Below are positions 14,713 through 22,736 of a stretch of 26,093 nt of DNA, one piece after another; positions within the stretch are counted from its first letter, which is position 1; each line of letters starts with the position of its first letter. The stretch comes from Alphaproteobacteria bacterium UBA2903. GTDB lineage: Bacteria > Pseudomonadota > Alphaproteobacteria > CAAGCB01 > CAG-977. The stretch covers positions 55,105 through 81,197 of the forward strand of contig DEDN01000012.1 in NCBI GenBank assembly GCA_002349565.1, read 5' to 3'. The notes under the pieces are model-generated. The model saw only the letters and a program-made list of their open reading frames with translations, searched no databases and was not told the origin of the DNA. The position numbers and the translations under genes were made by a program.

Positions 14713-15273
14713 ATGACCGAGCTTGTTCAGCATACTTTGACCAAAGCCGAACGCGAAGCCCGCCGCGCCGAACGTGCCGCGCAAAAGGAACGCGAACGCC
14801 AAGCGCAGGAAGCGAACCTGCCCGATTCGGTACACGGTGTTCCTTTGACGGAAATGGTTTACACGGCGGCGTCGAAAAAGGAAATCAAGGCGAAACGCCG
14901 CGAATTTACGCCGATGCGCGCGGCTTTCCTGCGCGATTTGGCGGAAAACTCCGCGCCTTTGCTGCGCCGCGCAGGCTTGTCCGAGGCGCAGATTGCCCTG
15001 ATGAGCAAAGGTAAAGCCCCCGCGGGGTGGAACGTTCATCACAAGCATCCCTTGGGCGGCGGCGGAAAGAATGAATTTGCGAACTTCATTTTTATTCAAA
15101 ACGACCCGTACCATACCGATTTTCACAAAGTTTCCGATGTGCAGATTCGCGCGTTGAAAGACGGCGAAACCCGTACAATCAGAATTCCCGTGCCGCAGGG
15201 CAGCGTTTTCATTCCGCCCGAACGGCAAGTTCAAAACGCGCTGCTGGCAAAACGCGCGGCTCAGAGCAGATAA
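14713..15273 (+). CDS. HNH/WHH-type nuclease-like protein, copy C
   Basis: Third member of the family, 186 residues. The N-terminal arm differs from the others: instead of the YVHEK motif it has a highly charged Arg/Glu/Ala helix (residues 10-33), probably a coiled coil. From about residue 40 it rejoins the family: VHGVPLTEMVY, then AFLRDLAEN, the core GWNVHHKHP (105-113, His109-His110), GGGG 115-118, Asn124, His134 and His138, and the tail DGETRTIRIPVPQGSVFIPPE. AGGGG lies 8 bases before the ATG. It is one base from copy B and 15 bp from copy D, so the three are co-transcribed. No signal peptide is seen. Confidence 0.72.
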   Translation: MTELVQHTLTKAEREARRAERAAQKERERQAQEANLPDSVHGVPLTEMVYTAASKKEIKAKRREFTPMRAAFLRDLAENSAPLLRRAGLSEAQIALMSKGKAPAGWNVHHKHPLGGGGKNEFANFIFIQNDPYHTDFHKVSDVQIRALKDGETRTIRIPVPQGSVFIPPERQVQNALLAKRAAQSR

Positions 15274-15288
15274 GAAAGGATAACTCCC

Positions 15289-15849
15289 ATGACTGAATAC
15301 AGATACGTTCACGAAAAAAAGAAACGCCCGCATCAAAAGGAACCCAAGTCGCAGGAACGCTTGGACGCCGAACGCGGCAAGTTCAACTTTACGGAAATCC
15401 ACGGCTTTACGCTCAAAGAAGTCGATTGGGAAGTCCCGCCCCTTCAGGTGCGCAAGCGCAAACGCGCCCAATTCGCCAAAATCCGCGTCGAGTTTTTGAA
15501 AGAACTGGGACGCAACCATGAAGCCGAACTGCGCGCAATGGGTATGTCCGACAAAGACATCAAACAGGTCAAAAAAGGAACGAACCCGAACGGTTACAAC
15601 GTTCACCACAAACACCCGATTCACGGCGGCGGTCAGAACGAATTTTCCAACTTCATCCTGATGCCGATCAAGGAACATGACGATTTGCACCACAAAGTCA
15701 TGGACCCGCAGGTGCAGAACATGCAGACGGGCGACAAGAAAAAAGTCATCATCCCGTGGACGGACGATATGGTTTACGTCAGCCCCGAAAAGAAAAAGGC
15801 GCGTCAAAACGCCGCCGTCATCGCAAAGGCGATGAACCGTTCGCGCTGA
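15289..15849 (+). CDS. HNH/WHH-type nuclease-like protein, copy D
   Basis: Fourth member, 186 residues, closest to copy A: both share KFxFxxIxGFTLxEV, the NGYNVHH core and SNxILMPI. The N-terminal arm is YRYVHEKKKRP. Core residues: His106-His107, Pro110, GGG 113-115, Asn121, His130, His134-135. The tail has DPQVQNM and KKVIIP, and ends in AKAMNRSR. AAAGGA lies 8 bases before the ATG. It is the last gene of the B-C-D run, followed by a strong terminator. No SUKH-like or other immunity gene is present in this run, unlike beside copy A. Confidence 0.75.
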   Translation: MTEYRYVHEKKKRPHQKEPKSQERLDAERGKFNFTEIHGFTLKEVDWEVPPLQVRKRKRAQFAKIRVEFLKELGRNHEAELRAMGMSDKDIKQVKKGTNPNGYNVHHKHPIHGGGQNEFSNFILMPIKEHDDLHHKVMDPQVQNMQTGDKKKVIIPWTDDMVYVSPEKKKARQNAAVIAKAMNRSR

Positions 15850-15866
15850 AAAAATTATCTGCTCTG

Positions 15867-15898
15867 AAAAAAGGGACGCCGAAAGGTGTCCCTTTTTT
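15867..15898 (+). terminator. Rho-independent terminator of the HNH B-C-D operon
   Basis: AAAAAAGGGACGCC (15867-15880) pairs with GGTGTCCCTTTTTT (15885-15898) around a GAAA tetraloop, with the T-run directly at the stem, 18 bp after the copy D stop. Confidence 0.85.
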
Positions 15899-15909
15899 AT
15901 TGTATCCAG

Positions 15910-15939
15910 AAAAAGCTCGCGCGCGCGGAGAGCTTTTTT
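15910..15939 (-). terminator. Rho-independent terminator of hemY
   Basis: On the minus strand, directly after the hemY stop, AAAAAGCTC/GAGCTTTTT arms enclose a loop made of alternating C and G, followed by TTTTT. It stands back to back with the plus-strand terminator of the HNH operon. Confidence 0.72.
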
Positions 15940-17244
15940 CTAAACTTTCACACTCATTGTTCCCAAGGTATGGCAAGTCGGGCAAACCGTGTGCCATTCG
16001 TTGAACGCCGTTTTGCACACCGAACAGCAATACATCGGTTCGGTTTCCGCAACAGCGGCTTTTTCGCCGTATTCGACCGCCGCTTTTTCGTCGCGGTTTG
16101 CGGCGGCGACTTCCGACATCAGCAGCAAAGCGCGTTTGGAATTCGGCTTGATTGCCAAATACTTGTCCAGCAATCCTTTCGCCTGTCCCCACAGCCGCGC
16201 TTTCAGCGACGCGTCCGCCATAACCAGCGCGTTGATTTCGGCATCTTTGTTTTCATCCAACAAATCCTGCAAATCGGTCACCGCTTCCAATGCCGTTTTT
16301 TCAGGCGTCAAAGCCTGATACGCTCCGTACACCGCCCAACACGGCGCGGTCTTCCACAATTTGCGCAGTTGATTGCGGGCTTTGCGGATTTCGCCCTTTT
16401 CGGCGTTGATCGCCGCCGCCGTCAAAACGGCTTGGATCAAAGAATCGTCCGTTTCCTCCGCAGCGAAAATCAGCCGTTCCTTTTCGGCGGCATCGGTTGT
16501 CCCGACGGCTTGTTCCAGCAAAACAGACGCTTTCAAATGTTTAAACGTTTTTTTGTCAAACAGATCCAGCTTGTTCGCTTTTTCCAACGTCGCAATCGCC
16601 TTTTCCCATTGTTTTTCCTGCACTTGCAGTTCAAACGCTTCGGTCAGCGTCCACGGCATCGGATTTTTTTCGTTCAGCAGTTCTTCGCAGGCTTTCAGCG
16701 CTTTTTCGGGCGCGCCGTTCAAACGGAACAATCGAATCTTGCCGCGCATGCCCAACAGCCGCGTTTCGGGCGCGTCCGCCAGCTTGCCGTACAGTTCCAT
16801 CGCTTGGGCGGTATTGTTTTGCGCTTCCGCCAGCTGAGCACTGAACACAAAAGTTTTTACTTCGTCGTCGGCGAATTTTTTGGCAATGTCCTTTTGCAGC
16901 TTTTTCGCCGTTTCCACATCACCCGCCGCCAAAGCCGTCAAGCCTTTGCCCAGCAGCGTATAGCGGTCGATTTCGCGTCCGACCTTTGCTTTTGCCATTT
17001 TTTCGGCGCGCAAATCCGCCCGCGCCCAATACAGGAATTTGTTTTTCAGCAACAGCAGCGGCTTTGCCAGAAAAGCGTAAAACACCGCATAGCCGATAAC
17101 AAAAACACCGATAACGACGGCAACCGAAGTCTGTACGCGCCAGCCCAGCCAATCCATCTGCACGGAACCGGGGTTATTCGACAGCCATGCCGCGCTTAAA
17201 GCGATAATCGCCAGTAAAACAGCGTTCCAAACAATTTTGATCAT
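15940..17244 (-). CDS. hemY: HemY-like membrane TPR protein with C-terminal zinc ribbon
   Basis: Alphaproteobacterial HemY-type protein, anchored in the inner membrane. Two hydrophobic segments (about 5-22 and 41-62) are followed by a long stretch of helical TPR-like repeats (about 90-400). The last 31 residues (404-434) form a rubredoxin-like or zinc-ribbon module with CSVC (407-410) and CPTC (421-424), as in LapB and other alphaproteobacterial HemY proteins. Its role is linked to heme or envelope protein assembly but is not settled. The 434 residues are the normal length. It starts 3 bp after the mitofilin gene, so the two are co-translated. This order is conserved in Alphaproteobacteria. 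Confidence 0.88.
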   Translation of the reverse strand: MIKIVWNAVLLAIIALSAAWLSNNPGSVQMDWLGWRVQTSVAVVIGVFVIGYAVFYAFLAKPLLLLKNKFLYWARADLRAEKMAKAKVGREIDRYTLLGKGLTALAAGDVETAKKLQKDIAKKFADDEVKTFVFSAQLAEAQNNTAQAMELYGKLADAPETRLLGMRGKIRLFRLNGAPEKALKACEELLNEKNPMPWTLTEAFELQVQEKQWEKAIATLEKANKLDLFDKKTFKHLKASVLLEQAVGTTDAAEKERLIFAAEETDDSLIQAVLTAAAINAEKGEIRKARNQLRKLWKTAPCWAVYGAYQALTPEKTALEAVTDLQDLLDENKDAEINALVMADASLKARLWGQAKGLLDKYLAIKPNSKRALLLMSEVAAANRDEKAAVEYGEKAAVAETEPMYCCSVCKTAFNEWHTVCPTCHTLGTMSVKV

Positions 17245-17247
17245 CGC

Positions 17248-18495
17248 TTATTCCCCCTGCTGCGCATAAATCAACCCCAACACGGCAGCCAAGGATTCAT
17301 TGACGGTCTTGTTGACGTACATCGTTTTTTCGGCGGCGGAGATCCACGGCGCCATTTTTTCGGCGGCAAGGCCTTTTAAAATTTTCATCTGAATAACGGC
17401 AAGGGACAGATCCCCGCGCGCAACCGCTTTGCCCGCGCGCGCCAATACGGCTTGGGTGGACAAATCTTCGGCAGGGGCGTCCAAACGGCGAATGACGACC
17501 TGTTCGCGCAAAGCGTCAAGCGCGCGGTGGAACCAATCCTTTTTTTGTCCGCTTTTCTCGCTCAACAGCGCTTTGTCGGCAAAAGCGTCAAACGTTTGTT
17601 CCAAAGCGGTCTGCGTCCAAACACCCTGCTCCGCGAACGGCGTCAAAGCCTGCAATTTCGACGCCAGCGGCTTGTTGAAAGACGCCAAAGCGACGGCGGC
17701 TTGCTGTTCGATGGGGAATTTCATCCCGCGGGCGGCGGCGTCGCGCATCTGGTAAATCGCCAGCAGCAACGCGCCCGCCCGTTCTTTTTCGGCGTTGGAG
17801 GCTTTCAGCTTCTGTTCGGCGGCAAGCATGCGGCTGTTCAAGCTCAGCACAAACGACGCATCGGCTTTGTTCTTTTCGACATTTTCGGCGCGTTCGGTCA
17901 GTTTGACGACGCTGTTCGTCAACGTGTCGCTTTTGGCGGTCAAACGGCGGACGGAGTCCTCGATCAATCCCGTGTGCGGCATGCTCTTGCGCAGCTCTTG
18001 CGTTTCCCGTTCCAGAGCTTCAACCTGGCGGCGCAGTCCCAAAAGTTCCTCCTGCAGCCCGTCGAATTGGGAAACGGCGGCGGGTTCCGCGGTCGCGATG
18101 ACTTGCTCGGCATTTTCAAAATCCCGCGCGTTTTCCAGCTGTTCCACGCGCGAATCAATGTCCTGCACCACAACGGGCGATGGCTGTTCGTCAACAACGG
18201 GCATCGGTTCGACGACGACGGGGCGCGCATTTTCAATGGGCATCGGCAGCGTTACCGCCATTCCCGCATCGGGCTTTTTCAGTTTCGCGACCGTTTCCTT
18301 TGCCGCCGTCATTATTTTTTCACGGCTTTCGGGAACGGAAAAAGCAACCGTCAGAGCGGCGGCGACCAAAATCAAAGCGACGATTTTGCCCGCGCGGCTT
18401 TTTTTCGGTGCAGGCGCCGAATTTTCTTCGACCGTTTCGGGGTCTTTGTTTTCTGCGGTTTCTTCAGCGGTTTCGTTGATTTTTTCGGGTTCCAT
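17248..18495 (-). CDS. Mitofilin (Mic60-like) inner-membrane protein
   Basis: Alphaproteobacterial relative of mitochondrial Mic60/mitofilin, an inner-membrane protein that shapes membranes and contacts the outer membrane. Order of parts: acidic cytoplasmic N-terminus (1-30), one transmembrane helix (about 36-54), a Pro/Val-rich linker, a long coiled coil (about 120-240), and the C-terminal mitofilin signature (LLLAIYQMRDAAARGMKF near 250, a second conserved block from ALAR-like helices to LAAVLGLIYAQQGE). The 415 residues fit the family. The ribosome-binding site AAGGAGG is strong. In related genomes hemC and hemD usually precede it; here it is the first gene, facing tsaD across 82 bp. Confidence 0.88.
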   Translation of the reverse strand: MEPEKINETAEETAENKDPETVEENSAPAPKKSRAGKIVALILVAAALTVAFSVPESREKIMTAAKETVAKLKKPDAGMAVTLPMPIENARPVVVEPMPVVDEQPSPVVVQDIDSRVEQLENARDFENAEQVIATAEPAAVSQFDGLQEELLGLRRQVEALERETQELRKSMPHTGLIEDSVRRLTAKSDTLTNSVVKLTERAENVEKNKADASFVLSLNSRMLAAEQKLKASNAEKERAGALLLAIYQMRDAAARGMKFPIEQQAAVALASFNKPLASKLQALTPFAEQGVWTQTALEQTFDAFADKALLSEKSGQKKDWFHRALDALREQVVIRRLDAPAEDLSTQAVLARAGKAVARGDLSLAVIQMKILKGLAAEKMAPWISAAEKTMYVNKTVNESLAAVLGLIYAQQGE

Positions 18496-18525
18496 GAAAG
18501 CCTCCTTGCTTGAATCTACTGGATT

Positions 18526-18554
18526 TTACCATTTTTTCCGAGTATGGGTAGAAT
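18526..18554 (+). promoter_or_regulatory. Sigma70-like promoter of tsaD-gpsA
   Basis: TTACCA (18526-18531) and TAGAAT (18549-18554) are 17 bases apart, and the -10 ends 23 bp before the tsaD ATG. The same 82-bp gap must hold the divergent promoter of the mitofilin gene, which I could not place. Confidence 0.45.
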
Positions 18555-18577
18555 AATTTTACATTCAAGGAAACAAA

Positions 18578-19609
18578 ATGCTTGTTTTAGGAATAGAATC
18601 CAGTTGTGACGAAACGGCGGCAGCGGTTGTCGACGAAAACAAAAACCTGCTGTCTTCGGTTGTTTTTTCCCAGCCCGAGCACGTTTCGTTCGGCGGCGTC
18701 GTGCCGGAAATCGCCGCGCGCGCCCATTTGGAAAAAATCACGTCTATTGTAACCGACGCGCTTGCCAAAGCGAACATCGGCTTTTCGGACCTTGACGCCG
18801 TGGCGGCTTCGGCGGGACCGGGGCTGATCGGCGGCGTGATTGTCGGCGTCATGACCGCCAAAGCGATTGCCGCCGTTCACAACATTCCTTTTATCGCCGT
18901 CAACCATTTGGAAGCGCACGCTTTGACCGCCCGTTTGGGACAAGACGTGCCTTTTCCGTACTTGCTGCTGCTGACATCGGGCGGACATTGCCAGATTTTG
19001 GTCGCCGAGGGCGTCGGCAAGTTCAAACGCTTGGGCGCGACAATCGACGACGCGGCGGGCGAAGCGTTCGACAAAGCCGCCAAAATGATGGGCTTGGGAT
19101 ACCCCGGCGGTCCCAAAGTCGAAGCGTACGCCAAAAACGGCAATCCGAAGCGGTTTGATTTGCCGCGTCCCATGGTGGGCAAAGCGGGGTGCGATTTGTC
19201 GTTTTCGGGGCTGAAAACGGCGGTGCGGCGCGTGGTCGAATCGTTTGGCGACTCGCCGATGACCGAACGGGACAAAGCCGATTTGTGCGCCTGTTTCCAA
19301 GCCGCCGTTCTGGATTCGCTTTGTTCGCGCTTAAAAAACGGCATCAAGATTTTTAAACGTGACTATCCGCAGGGGACGCATTTGGTCGTCGCGGGCGGAG
19401 TCGCCGCAAATCAGGCTTTGCGCGGGGCGTTGGAAAAACTGTCGCAAAAATATAAATTGACGTTTGCCGCGCCGCCGTTGAAACTGTGTACAGACAACGG
19501 CGCGATGGTCGCGTGGGCGGGAATGGAGCATCATTTGCTGGGGCTGTCCGATTCTTTGGATTTCAGCCCCAGACCGCGGTGGCCTTTGGACCCCGCCGCA
19601 AAACGATGA
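18578..19609 (+). CDS. tsaD: tRNA N6-threonylcarbamoyladenosine transferase subunit
   Basis: Catalytic subunit that transfers the threonylcarbamoyl group to A37 of ANN-decoding tRNAs, together with TsaB and TsaE. The 343 residues are standard. Motifs: GIESSCDETAAAVV (5-18), FGGVVPEIAARAH (38-50), ASAGPGLIGG, the metal-binding NHLEAHAL with His110 and His114, LTSGGHCQ, GEAFDKAAKMMGLGYPGGP, FSGLKTAV and VAGGVAANQALR. Complete from ATG (AAGGAA upstream) to the end RPRWPLDP. gpsA follows after 16 bp; this tsaD-gpsA pairing is common in Alphaproteobacteria. Confidence 0.97.
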   Translation: MLVLGIESSCDETAAAVVDENKNLLSSVVFSQPEHVSFGGVVPEIAARAHLEKITSIVTDALAKANIGFSDLDAVAASAGPGLIGGVIVGVMTAKAIAAVHNIPFIAVNHLEAHALTARLGQDVPFPYLLLLTSGGHCQILVAEGVGKFKRLGATIDDAAGEAFDKAAKMMGLGYPGGPKVEAYAKNGNPKRFDLPRPMVGKAGCDLSFSGLKTAVRRVVESFGDSPMTERDKADLCACFQAAVLDSLCSRLKNGIKIFKRDYPQGTHLVVAGGVAANQALRGALEKLSQKYKLTFAAPPLKLCTDNGAMVAWAGMEHHLLGLSDSLDFSPRPRWPLDPAAKR

Positions 19610-19625
19610 AAAGGGAGCTTTTGCA

Positions 19626-20615
19626 ATGAACAAAATCACGGTAATCGGCGCGGGCGCGTGGGGAACGGCTTTGGCGCAAACGGCGTCGAAAAATGTTGAT
19701 TCCGTTACGATTTGGGTGCGCGAACCCGAACTGGTCGCGGCGATTAACGAACAACACCGCAACACGCTTTATCTGCCCGACGTTTTACTCAGCGAAAAAA
19801 TCACCGCGACAAACGACTTGAACACCTGCTTGGACGATGCGGAAGCTGTTTTGCTGACTGTCCCCGCGCAATTTTTGCGGTCAACCTGCAAACAGCTGCG
19901 CGCTGTTTGGAAACAAGGGCTGCCCGCCGTCGTATGCGCCAAAGGCATTGAACAGAAAACAGGCGCGCTGATGAGCGAAATGCTTGCCGAAACTTTGCCG
20001 CAAGCCCCGCTTGCCCTGCTGTCGGGTCCCACTTTCGCCGAAGAAGTCGCCTTGGAAAAGCCGACGCTGGTTACCCTTGCCTGCGCGGACAGGGAACTGG
20101 GTAAAAAACTGGTTGAAACGCTAGGCACGTCGACGTTCCGCCCCTATTACACGCCCGATATCGTCAGCGTCCAAATCGGCGGCGCGGTCAAAAACGTGAT
20201 GGCGATTGCCGCGGGCATTGTCGCGGGCAAAAAATTGGGCGACAACGCGCGCGCCGCTTTGATTACGCGCGGTTTGGCGGAAATTTCCAGACTGGCAGTC
20301 GCTTTGGGCGGCAATCAGCAAACGCTGATGGGATTGGCGGGCTTGGGCGATTTGGTCTTGACGGCAAACAGCACGCAGTCCCGCAACTTCACCGTCGGGC
20401 TTGAACTGGGCAAAGGGCGCGCTTTGAAAGACATTCTGGCGGAAAAGAACACGGTTGCCGAGGGTGTATTCACCGCCTCCGCCGTTTTGGAACGCGCCGC
20501 GACGGCGGGTGTCGAAATGCCGATTTGCGAAGGATTGGCGCGTATTATGAACGACGGCGCGTCCGTCGATGATGTTATTGCGACCTTGTTCGCCCGCCCA
20601 TTCAAAGCGGAATAA
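19626..20615 (+). CDS. gpsA: NAD(P)-dependent glycerol-3-phosphate dehydrogenase
   Basis: Reduces dihydroxyacetone phosphate to sn-glycerol-3-phosphate, the backbone for phospholipid synthesis, in the cytoplasm. Rossmann motif GAGAWGTALA is at residues 8-17. Substrate-domain signatures: AKGIEQKTG, LSGPTFAEEVA, GGAVKNVMAIAAGIVAG with the catalytic Lys189, and LAGLGDLVLTANSTQSRN. The 329 residues are normal. GGGAG lies before the ATG. It is the second gene of the tsaD operon and ends just before a bidirectional terminator. Confidence 0.97.
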   Translation: MNKITVIGAGAWGTALAQTASKNVDSVTIWVREPELVAAINEQHRNTLYLPDVLLSEKITATNDLNTCLDDAEAVLLTVPAQFLRSTCKQLRAVWKQGLPAVVCAKGIEQKTGALMSEMLAETLPQAPLALLSGPTFAEEVALEKPTLVTLACADRELGKKLVETLGTSTFRPYYTPDIVSVQIGGAVKNVMAIAAGIVAGKKLGDNARAALITRGLAEISRLAVALGGNQQTLMGLAGLGDLVLTANSTQSRNFTVGLELGKGRALKDILAEKNTVAEGVFTASAVLERAATAGVEMPICEGLARIMNDGASVDDVIATLFARPFKAE

Positions 20616-20636
20616 CTTTTTCTGTTTCGAATATAC

Positions 20637-20668
20637 AAAAAGAGCGCCTTTCTCAAGGCGCTCTTTTT
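20637..20668. terminator. Bidirectional terminator between gpsA and the RNase J-like gene
   Basis: AAAAAGAGCGCCTT (20637-20650) and AAGGCGCTCTTTTT (20655-20668) form a perfect 14-bp stem with a TCTC loop. T-runs follow on both strands, so it can end transcription from both convergent genes. Confidence 0.88.
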
Positions 20669-20681
20669 TCAAACCGGATTA

Positions 20682-22340
20682 TCAGCGGGTGCGATCCATT
20701 TTCGCCATCATAGCGATGTTATGACGTTTGCCGCCTTTCTTGCCGCCTTTACCTTTGCCTTTGCTCATATTTTTGCGTTCGGTTTTGGACAGCAGAATCT
20801 TCTTGTATTCGATTTCCTTGACATCTTCCCATTTTTTGGCAACGGGGTTGAACGCCTGCTTGATATAGCGGAAATCGGGGTTCATAAAGTCGTCGTTCTG
20901 GTCGATGACCGCGATACGACTGGCTTTGCCGATGGTCGGGGAAACTTCGACTTGACCTTTGGACACGACAATCTTCTGCGCGTTCGTGATGTGATCGACT
21001 TTCTGACCTTTGCCTTTGAAGATTTCTTCGGTCGCCGTCGTCTGTTTTTCGTCGCCGTGAATGCCGATGAACGTTGTCTTGCGGTCAGCGGGCTGGTTGG
21101 CGGCAGCCAAATCGGCAACCTTTTCCATATCCCCTGCGCGACCGTGACCGGAAACGTAGTAGGTTTCGCCTTCGACAAACGGAGCGCCACGCTGCGGAAT
21201 CATCGTTTTCCAGCCCTGCGCTTCCAAAGCGGTCATCATTTGATCAACGACGGCTTGGTTGTCGCCCGACGGAATAACCGCCTGCTGGTTGACACACAGG
21301 TTGGGAACGCCGTGCGCGGGATGAATGTTTCTGTTTTCGCCGCGGGAAACGCGCGCCATGGACGCCATTTCCTCACCCTGCGTACCCGTTACCATATAGA
21401 TGCGTTCGCTGGGCGGAATAGCGCGGGCGGCGGGGTCTTTAGCGTCGATGATGTTGACGCGGACGCCCGTGCGCTGCTGGCAGGCATGAGTCATGCCAAT
21501 GCCCGCTTTGTTCAGGCATTCGTTGACCTGAACCAAAGAAGCGCCGTCCAGAATGAACGTGCGGGGTTTCGTACCCGTTTCTTTGGCGTATTCGGCAACC
21601 GCGATAACGTCAGCCATCATTTGCTGGGCGGAACGCGCAATCGTGCCGACCATCATTTGGGCATTCGGGTTTTCGCGCAAAATCTTTTTAAAGCCTTTGG
21701 TCACCATGTCATAAGACGGCGTGACTTCTTTGGATGTCGTGGACGTGGAGTCGCAGAAGCAAACGTCAATGCCTTTGGCAAAAACTTCGCCGATGCGTTT
21801 GTCGTCCCAACCTTTGCCCAATTCGGCTTTGGTCGTTTTGAAATCGCCCAAATCCATCATGCGGGTGCCGTCGGGGGATTCGACAACGAACGCCACCGCG
21901 CCGGGCGCCGAGTGCGTCACAGGAACGGGTTCGATTTCGAAACCGTTGACTTTGAATTTTTTGCCGTCTTCGACATCGTGGAATTTAGGCATGTTGTCGA
22001 TGGGCAATCCCTGTTTGGTCATTTCGGCAAGCATGAACTGGTGCGTGAACTTGTCGGAATAAATGTTCAGCGGGCGTTCGGGATTCATCTGAATGTGATG
22101 GATAATCCCCGCAATATGGTCTGCGTGAGCATGCGTCAGCAGCAAATCGTCGCATTCCAGCGGAGCAATGTAGTTGTCGACACCCGTCAGGGCTTTGTCG
22201 GAAAACTTCATCCCGCAGTCGATCTGAATCGATTTTTTGGTTCCGTCTTCCGCGGTGTACGTAATCTTTTTCGCGTTTCCGCCGATGCCGTCCAAGTTAT
22301 TACCGCCGAGAGATTCGAACTCTGTTCTTTTTTCAGCCAT
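20682..22340 (-). CDS. rnj: RNase J-like metallo-beta-lactamase/beta-CASP ribonuclease (divergent)
   Basis: Probable RNase J, a 5'-3' exo- and endoribonuclease for mRNA and rRNA processing. The 552 residues are the family length. Visible: LGGNNLDGIGGN and IDCGMKF at the N-terminus, the metal site THAHADHIAG (69-78), VTHSAPGA with His143, MDLGDFK with Asp166, CDSTST with Asp197, TGTQGEEMASMARVSRGE (318-335), VSGHGRAGD with His399, and GIHGDEKQ with His428, where RNase J usually has PVHGEYR. The tail (520-552) is very basic (KGKGKGGKKGGKR) and may bind RNA. Many usual residues around these motifs differ, so a diverged paralogue is possible. The iscX-like gene lies 27 bp upstream in the same direction. 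Confidence 0.82.
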   Translation of the reverse strand: MAEKRTEFESLGGNNLDGIGGNAKKITYTAEDGTKKSIQIDCGMKFSDKALTGVDNYIAPLECDDLLLTHAHADHIAGIIHHIQMNPERPLNIYSDKFTHQFMLAEMTKQGLPIDNMPKFHDVEDGKKFKVNGFEIEPVPVTHSAPGAVAFVVESPDGTRMMDLGDFKTTKAELGKGWDDKRIGEVFAKGIDVCFCDSTSTTSKEVTPSYDMVTKGFKKILRENPNAQMMVGTIARSAQQMMADVIAVAEYAKETGTKPRTFILDGASLVQVNECLNKAGIGMTHACQQRTGVRVNIIDAKDPAARAIPPSERIYMVTGTQGEEMASMARVSRGENRNIHPAHGVPNLCVNQQAVIPSGDNQAVVDQMMTALEAQGWKTMIPQRGAPFVEGETYYVSGHGRAGDMEKVADLAAANQPADRKTTFIGIHGDEKQTTATEEIFKGKGQKVDHITNAQKIVVSKGQVEVSPTIGKASRIAVIDQNDDFMNPDFRYIKQAFNPVAKKWEDVKEIEYKKILLSKTERKNMSKGKGKGGKKGGKRHNIAMMAKMDRTR

Positions 22341-22367
22341 AGCAGTACCTTTCTATATCAAAAATTT

Positions 22368-22574
22368 TTATTCTTCGGGATAGCCGACATAAACCCAACG
22401 GTTCCAAATCGCGTCCAAAACCAGCTCGCTGGGTTCGGAATCGTCCTGGAAATCGGGCAAAGACTTGACCAGACGAATCAATTCTTCGGGTTTCATATTG
22501 GTCAGCGACTGATCGGGATACGCTTCGTTCAAAGCATCCGCAATTTCGCAATAATCTTTCCAACCGTATGACAT
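22368..22574 (-). CDS. iscX: IscX-like small acidic protein
   Basis: Resembles IscX (YfhJ), a small acidic adaptor of the ISC iron-sulfur assembly system that binds IscS and iron. From the ATG at 22574 it has 68 residues. The pattern GWKDYCEIADALNEAYPD, then LPDFQDDSEPSE, LVLDAIWNRWV follows IscX (WxDxxEIxxALxxxYPD ... LxDFxDDPxxSxExxLxAIxxxW). An in-frame ATG at 22592 exists, but AAAGGA lies 9 bases before the 22574 ATG, which also fits the family N-terminus. No other isc gene is nearby; it is paired with the RNase J-like gene instead. The short length leaves some doubt. Confidence 0.7.
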   Translation of the reverse strand: MSYGWKDYCEIADALNEAYPDQSLTNMKPEELIRLVKSLPDFQDDSEPSELVLDAIWNRWVYVGYPEE

Positions 22575-22627
22575 CGAATCGTTTCCTTTCATCTTGGCGA
22601 CTTGGTTCTCCCAAATCTGTTAACAGT

Positions 22628-22657
22628 ATCTTACACCTGTTTTTTTTCATTTTGCAA
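22628..22657 (-). promoter_or_regulatory. Candidate promoter of iscX-rnj
   Basis: Minus-strand TTGCAA (22657-22652) and TAAGAT (22633-22628) with an 18-base spacer, about 54 bp before the iscX start; an AT-rich palindrome lies just upstream of the -35. Confidence 0.35.
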
Positions 22658-22736
22658 ACACTTTTTGAAAAAATTTTCAAAATTTTTGACAAAAAAACAA
22701 AAAAGGCAGACTTTGGCGGATTTATTGAATTTTCTT

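Noticed and set aside
15886..17199. Plus-strand frame of 437 codons opposite hemY
   Set aside because: Shadow of hemY; it starts inside the terminator pair and has low-complexity Phe/Arg/Gln composition.
20721..22571. Long plus-strand open frame (616 codons) opposite the RNase J-like gene
   Set aside because: It is the antisense shadow of a gene with clear family motifs; its translation is Phe/Arg/Asn-rich, without any domain signature or ribosome-binding site.
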